A model generated the notes under the pieces. The model saw only the letters and a list, made by a program, of their open reading frames with translations. It had not been told where the DNA came from and did no database searches. From JAXGPF01 sp964650945 (GTDB lineage: Bacteria > Verrucomicrobiota > Kiritimatiellia > JAAZAB01), in assembly GCA_964650945.1 (NCBI GenBank), contig CAZYXU010000160.1:1-8084 (forward strand): a stretch of DNA of 8,084 nucleotides, in the 5' to 3' direction. The position numbers and the translations under genes are program-made. This document shows, piece by piece, positions 1 to 6,472 of the stretch. How positions within the stretch are numbered: position 1 is the first letter of the stretch; the number at the start of each line of letters is the position of its first letter.

Positions 1-45
1 GACGCTGCCCGCGATCTGTTCGATGCGGTGATAAATCTTATGCAT
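1..45 (-). CDS. atpB: V-type ATP synthase subunit B, N-terminal fragment
   Basis: Only the first 15 codons are present; the gene continues past the left edge. The translation, MHKIYHRIEQIAGSV, resembles the start of the non-catalytic B subunit of bacterial and archaeal V-type ATPases, which alternates with subunit A in the A3B3 head. The start ATG lies inside the last codons of atpA, an 8-base overlap (38-45) of the form ATGCATAA, so translation of the two subunits is probably coupled, as suits a 1:1 complex. A clear GGAGG lies nine bases upstream within atpA. The call rests on the short N-terminus plus position after atpA. Confidence 0.85.
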   Translation of the reverse strand, partial: MHKIYHRIEQIAGSV

Positions 46-1777
46 AATCCGTAACCTCCGCGAGCATTTGGACAAGCTGCCCTTCCAGCCGCTTGAATTC
101 GTCCTTGGCCGCCGTCATATCCGCGCGGTTCCAGTCCTTGGTGGTCTGGGTCAGCCGGCTGAAGAAACTGCGGGCGGCATCCTTGTCGGCGAATTTCATC
201 TTGGCTTTCAGGATTTTGACGAGGATGTTGAAAACATACTGCTGGCGCTCGGCGGACGACGCGCCATCCACCTCGTGGTAGGCGTCCTGCTGGAGGTAGG
301 CCGCATCCAAATATTCGGATTTCAGATAAAGCAGGAAATCGTCGAGCGATGTGCCTTCCTCTCCCACCACTTTCATCATCTGGTTGACTTCGTTACCCTG
401 CCGCAGGAGGCGATGGGCCAGGGCGACATGCTCCGGGTTGACCACGCCCTGGTACTTGCTCCAACTGTCCAGCGGATCAATCGCCGGATAACGCCGGGCG
501 TCGGAGCGGGCGCGCGACAGGCCATGAAAGGCGCCCACCACCTTGAGCGTTCCCTGGGTCACCGGCTCCTCGAAATTGCCGCCGGCGGGGCTGACCGTGC
601 CGCCGATGGTGACGGACCCGACGCGGCCGTCGCGCAGCTTGACGACGCCGCCGCGTTCGTAGAAGGCGGCGATCACCGACTCGAGGTAGGCCGGAAAGGC
701 TTCTTCGCCGGGGATTTCCTCCAGGCGGCCGGACATTTCGCGCAAGGCCTGCGCCCAGCGCGAGGTGGAGTCGGCCAGGAGCATAACGTTCAACCCCATC
801 TGGCGGTAATATTCCGCCACCGTCACCGCGGTGTAAACCGACGCCTCGCGCGCGGCCACCGGCATGGAACTGGTGTTGCAAATGATCATCGTGCGCTCCA
901 TCAGGCTGCGTCCGGTGCGCGGATCGGTCAACTGGGGAAATTCCCTGAGGGTTTCCACCACCTCGCCGGCGCGCTCGCCGCAAGCGGCGATGATCACGAT
1001 GTCCACGTCGGCATGGCGGGAGGTCAACTGCTGCAAAACCGTTTTGCCGGCGCCGAACGGTCCGGGAATGCAATACGTGCCGCCGCGCGCCACGGGGAAA
1101 AAGGTATCAATGATGCGGATTTTGGTCACCAACGGCTCGGTGGGCCGCAAGCGTTCGGCGTAGCACTTGATCGGGATTTTCACCGGCCATTGCTGCACCA
1201 TGGTAACTTCCTGCGTCCGGCCCTGCTCCCCCTGGAGCGTGGCAATGCGCTGGTCGAGTTTATACTTGCCGGGCGCGGCGATCTCCGCTACCTGCCAGGC
1301 GCCGGCCAGGCGGAACGGCACCATGAGCTGATGCTCGAAAATTCCTTCCGGCGTCACGCCCAGCGTATCGCCGGCATACACCGTATCGCCGGGCTTGACC
1401 TTGGGCGTAAAGTCCCACTCCCCGCCGCGCGGCAGGGCGGCGAGATACTTGCCGCGCTCCAGGAAAAATCCGCCCTGGGCCGCCAATTCCGGCAGCGGAT
1501 TCTGCAAGCCGTCGAAAACCTGGGTCAGCAGGCCCGGGCCCAATTCCACCGCGAGCAATTCTCCGCTGAATTCCACGCGGCCGCCGATACGGAGGCCGGT
1601 GGTGTCTTCGAACACCTGCAACTCGGCGTAGCGTCCGCGCACCCGGATGACCTCCGCCTTCAGGCGCAAATCATCCAGCAGCGCGTAGGCCACCTCGTTC
1701 TGGATGACGGGATTGTCGAATTCCACCGTAATCAGGTTGCCGTTGACCCCCGCGATTCTGCCCAGGTTGGCGCTCAT
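38..1777 (-). CDS. atpA: V-type ATP synthase catalytic subunit A
   Basis: Catalytic nucleotide-binding subunit of a V/A-type rotary ATPase, on the cytoplasmic V1 head; it hydrolyses or makes ATP coupled to ion flow through the membrane sector. The 579 residues match the family length. Visible in order: N-terminal beta-barrel (1-70), the A-subunit-specific 'non-homologous' insertion (about 110-190), P-loop GPFGAGKT (239-246), CGERAGE with the expected catalytic glutamate E268 (266-272), the Walker B-type strand LLADSTSRWAQALRE (333-347), GGNFEEPVTQ (399-408) and a helical C-terminal domain (from about 450). PAIDPLDSWS (431-440) differs from the PAINW form I recall from Thermus-type A subunits. 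The start lies 13 bases after the DUF2764 stop, with only a weak Shine-Dalgarno, so coupling to the upstream gene is likely. Whether it pumps protons or sodium cannot be judged because the rotor ring subunit is outside the window. Confidence 0.97.
   Translation of the reverse strand: MSANLGRIAGVNGNLITVEFDNPVIQNEVAYALLDDLRLKAEVIRVRGRYAELQVFEDTTGLRIGGRVEFSGELLAVELGPGLLTQVFDGLQNPLPELAAQGGFFLERGKYLAALPRGGEWDFTPKVKPGDTVYAGDTLGVTPEGIFEHQLMVPFRLAGAWQVAEIAAPGKYKLDQRIATLQGEQGRTQEVTMVQQWPVKIPIKCYAERLRPTEPLVTKIRIIDTFFPVARGGTYCIPGPFGAGKTVLQQLTSRHADVDIVIIAACGERAGEVVETLREFPQLTDPRTGRSLMERTMIICNTSSMPVAAREASVYTAVTVAEYYRQMGLNVMLLADSTSRWAQALREMSGRLEEIPGEEAFPAYLESVIAAFYERGGVVKLRDGRVGSVTIGGTVSPAGGNFEEPVTQGTLKVVGAFHGLSRARSDARRYPAIDPLDSWSKYQGVVNPEHVALAHRLLRQGNEVNQMMKVVGEEGTSLDDFLLYLKSEYLDAAYLQQDAYHEVDGASSAERQQYVFNILVKILKAKMKFADKDAARSFFSRLTQTTKDWNRADMTAAKDEFKRLEGQLVQMLAEVTDYA
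55..59 (-). promoter_or_regulatory. Shine-Dalgarno of atpB inside atpA
   Basis: GGAGG on the minus strand, nine bases before the atpB ATG (45-43). It lies in the last codons of atpA and fixes the atpB start despite the overlap with the atpA stop. Confidence 0.75.
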
Positions 1778-1790
1778 ATTTTAATCCATT

Positions 1791-2318
1791 TCAAAACGAC
1801 TGTTCCAGTTTTCCGGCAAAATCCGCCACCACCATCCGGCCTTTTTCATCCTGCAACTCCGCCCAGCGCCAGGCAATGCGCAGTTGCAGAGCAAAGGCCA
1901 GAATCGCCGGCAGTCCAAAGGGAGCTTGGCGGGCAGCCCGCTCCGCCCAGCGCCAGCGCAGCCGGTCCAACGCCAGTTCGCGTTCCAGCGGATTGGGCCG
2001 GGCGCAAGCGTCGCTCACATCCTTTTCCAGCGAGCAGTCGAACCCCGGGTGATCCCGCAGTTTGCCCGCCAGGTCCACGCCGGCGCGCGCGGCCCGCCAG
2101 CGCGCCAGGGCATTGCGCAACTGCGTATCCCAGGCCCGCCAATCCCGGACAAACGGCGCGGCGGGCAGCGCGGCGGACTCCCCCAGCAGGTTCCGCACCT
2201 GCTGCAAATCGCCGGGCGCCAGCAGGCGCCGGCATTCCGCCAGGAAATCCGCCACCGTCCAGGGCGGCCGCTCTCCCAGGTCCAACACCGGCAAACTGGC
2301 GCAAAAATAGTAATACAT
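1791..2318 (-). CDS. DUF2764 family protein of the V-ATPase operon
   Basis: A 175-residue soluble protein with no signal peptide or membrane segment. I recognise it as DUF2764-like from the N-terminus MYYYFCASLPVLDLGERP (1-18), the LRNALARWRAARA segment (67-79), NPLERELALDRLRWRW (109-124) and the helix LAFALQLRIAWRW (140-152). It has eight tryptophans, mostly in these segments. As I recall, DUF2764 genes sit between atpE and atpA in Chlamydia, spirochaete and Bacteroidetes V-ATPase operons, exactly as here. The function is unknown; an assembly or peripheral-stalk role is only an inference from position. Family members I recall are longer (about 260-280 residues), so this copy looks short. It starts eight bases after the atpE stop and lacks a Shine-Dalgarno, so it probably relies on translational coupling. 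Both flanks are intact, so nothing suggests a frameshift. Confidence 0.8.
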   Translation of the reverse strand: MYYYFCASLPVLDLGERPPWTVADFLAECRRLLAPGDLQQVRNLLGESAALPAAPFVRDWRAWDTQLRNALARWRAARAGVDLAGKLRDHPGFDCSLEKDVSDACARPNPLERELALDRLRWRWAERAARQAPFGLPAILAFALQLRIAWRWAELQDEKGRMVVADFAGKLEQSF

Positions 2319-2326
2319 AAGTCAAA

Positions 2327-2980
2327 TCACGCATGGCGCTTGTCTGACCCGCCTTGCTCGCTGCCGCTGCGGGCGGCGCGATGCACAATTTCCGCCAGGT
2401 TGGGCCGGAGCAGGTTCATCAGCGCCTCGGCGATAGCCGGCGCCGTGAAATCATGATAAAGATGGTCTTCGACAAACGACACCTTGAATCCCTTGAAAAT
2501 GTCGTTATCCACATGCAATTTGACGCCCTGGCCGATTTTCTGGCGGTAACGCGTGGCAAAGAACTTTACCAGTTCCGACTGATCCTGCGGGCTGACCAAC
2601 AGGTTGATTTGCGCTCCGCCGCCCTCGTGCGCGACATAAGCCTCGGCCATTTTCACCAGCATGTTTTCCAGCACGGTCACACTCAAAGCTTCCTTGACGG
2701 CCCCGGCCACGATGTCCTTCAGGATGTTTTCCACCCCCTGCCCCACGGTGATCAGCAAATCGCGGGCCGCCTGTTCCAGGGTTTTACGGCTGCGTTCCAT
2801 GAACAACGCCGCATCCTGCTCCGCCTGTTTCAATTTAGCGGCGGCCTGTTCCTCGGCCTCCCGGACGATTTGCGCGGCGCGCTGTTTGGCGCCGGCAACG
2901 ATGGCATCGGCTTCGGCCTGCGCCTTGGCCACGCCTTCCTGCTGAATGCGATCGATCAAGCCTTGCAATTCTTCAGCCAT
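2327..2980 (-). CDS. atpE: V-type ATP synthase subunit E (peripheral stalk)
   Basis: Peripheral stalk subunit that, with subunit G in many systems, holds the A3B3 head against rotation. The 217 residues show the expected two-part build. Residues 1-80 are a charged, alanine-rich long helix or coiled coil (MAEELQGLIDRIQQEG, then repeated A/E/Q/K residues). Residues 90-200 form a globular domain with GFKVSFVEDHLYHDFTAPAI (164-183) and ALMNLLRPNLAEI (186-198), typical of the C-terminal part that contacts the head. The C-terminal tail is polar. It is the first gene of the minus-strand ATPase operon, with a strong GGGAGG ten bases before the ATG. No separate subunit G gene is visible upstream; the next gene there is the divergent rpsA. 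Confidence 0.92.
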   Translation of the reverse strand: MAEELQGLIDRIQQEGVAKAQAEADAIVAGAKQRAAQIVREAEEQAAAKLKQAEQDAALFMERSRKTLEQAARDLLITVGQGVENILKDIVAGAVKEALSVTVLENMLVKMAEAYVAHEGGGAQINLLVSPQDQSELVKFFATRYRQKIGQGVKLHVDNDIFKGFKVSFVEDHLYHDFTAPAIAEALMNLLRPNLAEIVHRAARSGSEQGGSDKRHA

Positions 2981-2990
2981 AATGTGCCAC

Positions 2991-2996
2991 CCTCCC
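2991..2996 (-). promoter_or_regulatory. Shine-Dalgarno of atpE
   Basis: GGGAGG on the minus strand, ten bases before the ATG at 2980. It supports this start and is the strongest such site in the ATPase operon within the window. Confidence 0.7.
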
Positions 2997-3011
2997 GCCG
3001 GCGCGGATATT

Positions 3012-3041
3012 TGTATATTTAACTGTCAGCAAAAATTGCAA
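3012..3041 (-). promoter_or_regulatory. Possible sigma-70 promoter of the V-ATPase operon
   Basis: Minus strand: TTGCAA (3041-3036) and TATACA (3017-3012) are 18 bases apart, each matching four of six consensus bases. This would start transcription about 25-30 bases before the atpE ATG, leaving room for the Shine-Dalgarno. The region is AT-rich, so such matches arise by chance easily. Confidence 0.3.
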
Positions 3042-3093
3042 AATTGTAGGAAAACATCGATTAAAAAGCAAGCCCGGATGGATTTATATTTTA

Positions 3094-3116
3094 ATTTTCG
3101 GGAAAATCGTTTTTTT
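3094..3116 (+). terminator. Weak terminator-like hairpin with T7 tract
   Basis: ATTTT (3094-3098), loop CGGG, AAAAT (3103-3107), then CG and seven T residues (3110-3116). The stem is AT-only and therefore weak. It points in the rpsA direction, but no plus-strand gene lies upstream. It could be chance in AT-rich DNA or block antisense transcription from the ATPase promoter region. Confidence 0.2.
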
Positions 3117-3120
3117 AGCT

Positions 3121-3150
3121 TGCCATTGGCGGTAAAAGATGGCAGTTTTT
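3121..3150 (+). terminator. Terminator- or attenuator-like hairpin upstream of rpsA
   Basis: A perfect six-base inverted repeat, TGCCAT (3121-3126) and ATGGCA (3139-3144), with a 12-base loop, is followed by G and five T (3146-3150). This has the form of a short intrinsic terminator on the plus strand, about 90 bases before the rpsA start. No gene precedes it on that strand. If the rpsA promoter is upstream of it, it would be an attenuator in the leader; otherwise it may insulate rpsA. The stem is short and the loop long, so confidence is low. Confidence 0.3.
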
Positions 3151-3207
3151 AACGTTTAGTCGGAAATTATTGGGCTGTTTCCGCCTGGAATTTAAGCAAG
3201 CAATTAT

Positions 3208-3241
3208 CAACCAAGCCCGCAAACCAACCAAAGCAAACAAA
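3208..3241 (+). promoter_or_regulatory. U-free, C/A-rich rpsA leader lacking a Shine-Dalgarno
   Basis: The 34 bases before the rpsA ATG contain no T and few G, for example AAACCAACCAAAGCAAACAA just before the start. There is no purine-rich Shine-Dalgarno. Such a tract should be unstructured in the mRNA. E. coli rpsA also lacks a good Shine-Dalgarno and is controlled by its own product, so a similar autogenous control is plausible here (inference). Confidence 0.45.
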
Positions 3242-5032
3242 ATGGAATCGGCAACCGCAACCAAAACCCGCATCAACTTCGACCTGGAACAATTCGGCGG
3301 CGACAAGCAGGCCGCGCTGGCCAAGCTTTACGAAGACACCCTGAAAAACTTCACCGCCGGCTCGATCGTCAAGGGCCGGGTGATCGAAGTCCGCTCCAAC
3401 GAGGTGCTGGTGGACATCGGCTACAAGTCCGAAGGCGCCATCAGCCGCGAAGAATTCGGCGACATGCCCGAAGTCAAGCCCGGCGATGCGGTGGAAGTCC
3501 TGCTGGAGCAGGTTGAAGATGAAGACGGCAAGGTGGTGCTCAGCAAGACCAAGGCCGAACAGCAGCGCATGTGGGACAACGTGCTTTCCTCCAGCAGCGA
3601 GGGCAGCATCCTGGAAGGCGAGATTAAAAGCCGGATCAAGGGCGGCATGATCGTGGATATCTGCGGCGTCAAGGGCTTTTTGCCGGGATCGCAAATTGAC
3701 GTCATGCCCGTGCGCAACATGGACGACTACATGGGCAAGCGCTTCGAGTTCAAGGTCATGAAAATCGACCGCGAGCGCCGCAACATCGTCCTCTCGCGCC
3801 GCGACCTGATCGAACAGCGCCGCCGCGAAAAGAAACGCATGTTGATGTCCGAGATCAAGATCGGCCAATTGCGCGCGGGCGTGGTTAAAAACATCACCGA
3901 TTTCGGCGCCTTTATCGACCTGGGCGGACTGGACGGACTGCTGCACATAACGGATATGAGCTGGGGCCGGGTCAGCCATCCTTCCAAGGTCGTCAAGGTC
4001 GGCGACAATATTGAAGTGATGATCCTGGACATCGATTTCGAGAAGGAGCGGGTTTCGCTGGGATTGAAGCAGAAACTGGCGAATCCGTGGGACAACATCG
4101 ACAAGAAATACCCGGTGGGCACCCGCATTCACGGCAAGGTGGTCAACCTGGTGCCCTATGGCGCATTTGTCGAAATCGAGGAAGGCGTGGAAGGCCTGGT
4201 GCACGTGTCCGAGATTTCCTGGGTGACGCGGGTCAACCGCGCCTCCGACGTGCTCAGCCTCGGCCAGGAAGTGGATGCCGTGGTCCTGAACATCAACTCC
4301 ACGGACCAGAAGATTTCGCTGGGCATCCGGCAAACCACCCAGAATCCCTGGGAACTGGTGCGCGACCGTTACCCGGTGGGCGCGCGGGTGTCCGGCACGG
4401 TGCGCAACTTCACATCCTACGGCGCGTTCGTGGAATTGGAAGAAGGCATTGACGGCATGATCCATGTTTCCGACATGTCCTGGACGCGCAAGGTCAACCA
4501 TCCTTCGGACGTCTTGAAGAAGGGCGACAAGGTGGACGTGGTCATCCTGGAAGTCTCCCCCGAGAACCAGCGCATCAGCCTGGGGCTCAAGCAGGCCCAG
4601 GAAGATCCGTGGTCATCCATTGCCGCCAGCTACAAGGTCGGCCAGGTGGTCACCGGCAAGGTTACCAAGCTGGCTTCCTTCGGCGCTTTCGTCGGCCTGG
4701 ACGAGGGGATTGACGGCTTGGTGCACATCTCCCAAATCGGCGACGAGCATGTCGAAAAAGTCCGCGATGTCTTGAAAGTCGGCCAGGAAATCACCGCGCG
4801 CGTGGTCAAAATTGACCAGGCGGAACGGCGCATCGGCCTGAGCATCAAGGCCGCCGCCCTGCCGGACGATGAATTCGTCGTGCAGGAAGACATGCTGACC
4901 GGATTGCGGCCCGGCGAAGACCTGGTTGACCTGGCTGGCGCTTTCAACGAAGCTTTCGGCATCGCCGGCGGCGAGGAATGGCGGCCGGGCGAAGGCAAAA
5001 ATGCCAAGAATAAAGACGCCAAGGCAGAGTGA
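3242..5032 (+). CDS. rpsA: 30S ribosomal protein S1
   Basis: Ribosomal protein S1 binds single-stranded mRNA on the 30S subunit and helps start translation, especially on leaders with weak Shine-Dalgarno sites. The 596 residues contain six S1 (OB-fold) repeats at about 38-105, 121-186, 207-276, 292-363, 379-450 and 466-536. Repeats 3-6 carry the canonical FGAF or YGAF and GLLH/GLVH/GMIH motifs (for example FGAFIDLGGLDGLLHITDMS at 221-240); repeats 1 and 2 are divergent, as is usual because they bind the ribosome. A 37-residue N-terminal lead and an acidic, then lysine-rich tail (540-596) make it somewhat longer than E. coli S1 (557). I chose the ATG at 3242; an in-frame TTG at 3170 would add 24 basic residues unlike the family. 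tyrS follows on the same strand after the heptamer array, with no obvious terminator. Confidence 0.96.
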   Translation: MESATATKTRINFDLEQFGGDKQAALAKLYEDTLKNFTAGSIVKGRVIEVRSNEVLVDIGYKSEGAISREEFGDMPEVKPGDAVEVLLEQVEDEDGKVVLSKTKAEQQRMWDNVLSSSSEGSILEGEIKSRIKGGMIVDICGVKGFLPGSQIDVMPVRNMDDYMGKRFEFKVMKIDRERRNIVLSRRDLIEQRRREKKRMLMSEIKIGQLRAGVVKNITDFGAFIDLGGLDGLLHITDMSWGRVSHPSKVVKVGDNIEVMILDIDFEKERVSLGLKQKLANPWDNIDKKYPVGTRIHGKVVNLVPYGAFVEIEEGVEGLVHVSEISWVTRVNRASDVLSLGQEVDAVVLNINSTDQKISLGIRQTTQNPWELVRDRYPVGARVSGTVRNFTSYGAFVELEEGIDGMIHVSDMSWTRKVNHPSDVLKKGDKVDVVILEVSPENQRISLGLKQAQEDPWSSIAASYKVGQVVTGKVTKLASFGAFVGLDEGIDGLVHISQIGDEHVEKVRDVLKVGQEITARVVKIDQAERRIGLSIKAAALPDDEFVVQEDMLTGLRPGEDLVDLAGAFNEAFGIAGGEEWRPGEGKNAKNKDAKAE

Positions 5033-5050
5033 GCCCGGATTGGCGGAAGT

Positions 5051-5200
5051 CGGTGATCAGTGATCGGTGATCGGTGATCAGGGAGTACTGCTCACTGTTC
5101 CCAGGTTACCTTTGACTGCCCACTGGTCACTGATTACTGGTCAATGATTACTACTCACTTGTCACTGACAACTGGTCACTGACCACTGCTCACTGAGCAC
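5051..5200 (+). repeat. Degenerate heptamer tandem array, core CACTG
   Basis: Twenty-one heptamers can be laid out in one unbroken phase from 5051 to 5197, followed by CAC and then the tyrS ATG. The first four are CGGTGAT or CAGTGAT. Those from 5121 on are mainly CACTG plus two variable bases, such as CACTGGT, CACTGAT, CACTGAC, CACTGCT and CACTGAG. Units at 5079, 5100 and 5107 are poorly matched. The array takes up nearly the whole 168-base gap between rpsA and tyrS, and no Shine-Dalgarno or recognisable promoter is left in it. The last base of the array borders the start codon directly. Confidence 0.85.
5117..5199 (+). other. Row of six mini-hairpins within the heptamer array
   Basis: Every second heptamer boundary forms a five-base stem with an ACT loop, at a 14-base pitch: 5117-5129, 5131-5143, 5145-5157, 5159-5171, 5173-5185 and 5187-5199. 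The last three stems are perfect: TTGTC/GACAA, TGGTC/GACCA and TGCTC/GAGCA. The stem at 5131 closes with two G-U pairs; those at 5117 and 5145 have one mismatch each. Three of the five pairs follow automatically from the repeat core, so only the variable bases are informative. They are complementary in all three last hairpins. Confidence 0.6.
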
Positions 5201-6421
5201 ATGGACATCAACCAACAACTGGATGTGATCACCGCGCGCGCGGTGGATCTGGTGTCCCGCGAGGAGTTGCGCCGCAAACTGGAATGCGCCCAGGCCGCCC
5301 ACCGGCCGTTGCGCGTCAAGTATGGCGCCGATCCTTCCGCCCCGGACATTCACCTGGGCCACGTGGTGGGCTTGAACAAGCTGCGCGAATTCCAGGACTT
5401 GGGGCATACCGTCGTTTTCATCATCGGCGATTTCACCGGCATGATCGGCGATCCGTCCGGCCGCTCCGACACCCGGCCGCCCTTGTCGCGCGCACAGGTG
5501 CAGGCCAATGCCCGCAGTTACCAGGAGCAGGTGTTCAAAATCCTCGACCCGCAACGCACGGAAGTCCGTTTCAATTCCGAATGGTGCGCGCCCTTGAAGT
5601 TTGAAGACATCCTGCGCCTCACCGCCAAGATCACCGTCGCGCATATGCTGGCCCGCGAGGATTTTCAAAAACGCCTGCAAGCTAACTTCCCCGTCTCGCT
5701 GGTGGAACTGCTCTACCCGCTGGTGCAAGGCTACGACTCGGTGATGATTGACGCTGACATCGAAATCGGCGGCACTGACCAGCTTTTCAACCTGCTGGTC
5801 GGCCGCGACCTGCAAAAGGCCTTTGGCAAGGAACCGCAGGCGGTCATGACCCTGCCGCTGCTGGAAGGGCTGGACGGCACCCGCAAGATGAGCAAAAGCC
5901 TGGGGAATTACGTCGGGGTGACCGAGCCGCCCGGCGAAATGTACGGCAAACTGATGTCCATCCCCGACCAGTTGATGTGGCGTTATTTTGAACTGGTGTT
6001 ATGCCGACCCGCTTCTGAAATCGCCGCCCGGCGGCAGTCTTTGGAGCAAGGCGCATTGCATCCGCGCGCCCTCAAGGATGAACTGGCGCAGGCGGTGGTC
6101 AGCCGTTTTCACGGAACGGCGGCGGCGGCCGCCGCCGCCGGTGAGTTCAAGCGGATTTTCACCGAGCGCCAACTGCCGAACGAGATTCCCGAAGCGGTCA
6201 TTCCGGCCGGCCAATTCAAAGACAACCGCATCTGGATTGTGGCGCTGATTGTCGCCGCCGGCCTGGCGGAGAGCAATGGCGCCGCGCGCCGCCTGGTGCA
6301 ACAAGGCGCCGTGCGCCTGGGTGACGCCAAAATCACCGATCACCAAGCCGCCGTGGAATGTCCCAATGGCAGCGTGCTGCAAGTCGGCAAGCGCGGTTTT
6401 GCGCGGATTATCCGCCAGTGA
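5201..6421 (+). CDS. tyrS: Tyrosine--tRNA ligase
   Basis: Charges tRNA-Tyr with tyrosine in the cytoplasm using ATP; class I synthetase, normally a homodimer. The 406 residues show the class I signatures HLGH (51-54) and KMSKS (229-233), the tyrosine-pocket segment QGYDS (176-180), IGGTDQLFNLLVGRDLQ (189-205) and a C-terminal S4 RNA-binding domain (about 345-405). The HLGH/KMSKS pattern and the 400-residue length fit the TyrZ-like subgroup rather than the E. coli TyrS type (my recollection). Seven alanines at 307-313, in the linker before the S4 domain, are encoded by a perfect 24-base GC palindrome. The ATG at 5201 directly abuts the heptamer array and has no proper Shine-Dalgarno. MDINQQLDVI is a reasonable family start, so the start is likely right. 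Co-transcription with rpsA is possible. Confidence 0.96.
   Translation: MDINQQLDVITARAVDLVSREELRRKLECAQAAHRPLRVKYGADPSAPDIHLGHVVGLNKLREFQDLGHTVVFIIGDFTGMIGDPSGRSDTRPPLSRAQVQANARSYQEQVFKILDPQRTEVRFNSEWCAPLKFEDILRLTAKITVAHMLAREDFQKRLQANFPVSLVELLYPLVQGYDSVMIDADIEIGGTDQLFNLLVGRDLQKAFGKEPQAVMTLPLLEGLDGTRKMSKSLGNYVGVTEPPGEMYGKLMSIPDQLMWRYFELVLCRPASEIAARRQSLEQGALHPRALKDELAQAVVSRFHGTAAAAAAAGEFKRIFTERQLPNEIPEAVIPAGQFKDNRIWIVALIVAAGLAESNGAARRLVQQGAVRLGDAKITDHQAAVECPNGSVLQVGKRGFARIIRQ
6117..6140. repeat. 24-base perfect GC palindrome in tyrS (Ala7 linker)
   Basis: Four GGC-type triplets run into their reverse complement, centred between 6128 and 6129, all G and C. It encodes alanines 307-313 (three GCG then four GCC codons). 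In mRNA it could fold into a roughly ten-base-pair GC stem. It lies between the catalytic and S4 domains, where length variation is tolerated. Confidence 0.85.
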
Positions 6422-6472
6422 TCCAACCCTTGGGATACCCCCCCAACCCCAGCCGAAAAACGTCACCAGATT

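Noticed and set aside
68..2320. A 750-codon open frame on the plus strand, antisense to atpA and the DUF2764 gene
   Set aside because: It is a by-product of GC-rich codon use in the real minus-strand genes; its translation is rich in H, R, G and A, has no recognisable domain, and crosses two well-supported genes.
3170..3241. In-frame TTG start that would lengthen S1 by 24 residues
   Set aside because: The extension is basic and unlike S1 N-termini, and would turn the U-free leader into coding sequence; the ATG at 3242 fits better.
3167..4501. A 444-codon minus-strand frame inside rpsA
   Set aside because: It is antisense to the conserved S1 repeats; its apparent repeats (such as HVGNMDHA) are mirror images of the S1 repeats.
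5051..5200. CRISPR array before tyrS
   Set aside because: The units are seven bases and contiguous with no spacers, so this is a short tandem repeat.
5033..5200. T-box or other tRNA-sensing leader of tyrS
   Set aside because: No T-box core, no specifier loop and no terminator are visible; the entire stretch is explained by heptamer repeats.
5162..5815. Minus-strand frame covering tyrS and the heptamer array
   Set aside because: Antisense to class I synthetase motifs, with no family resemblance of its own.
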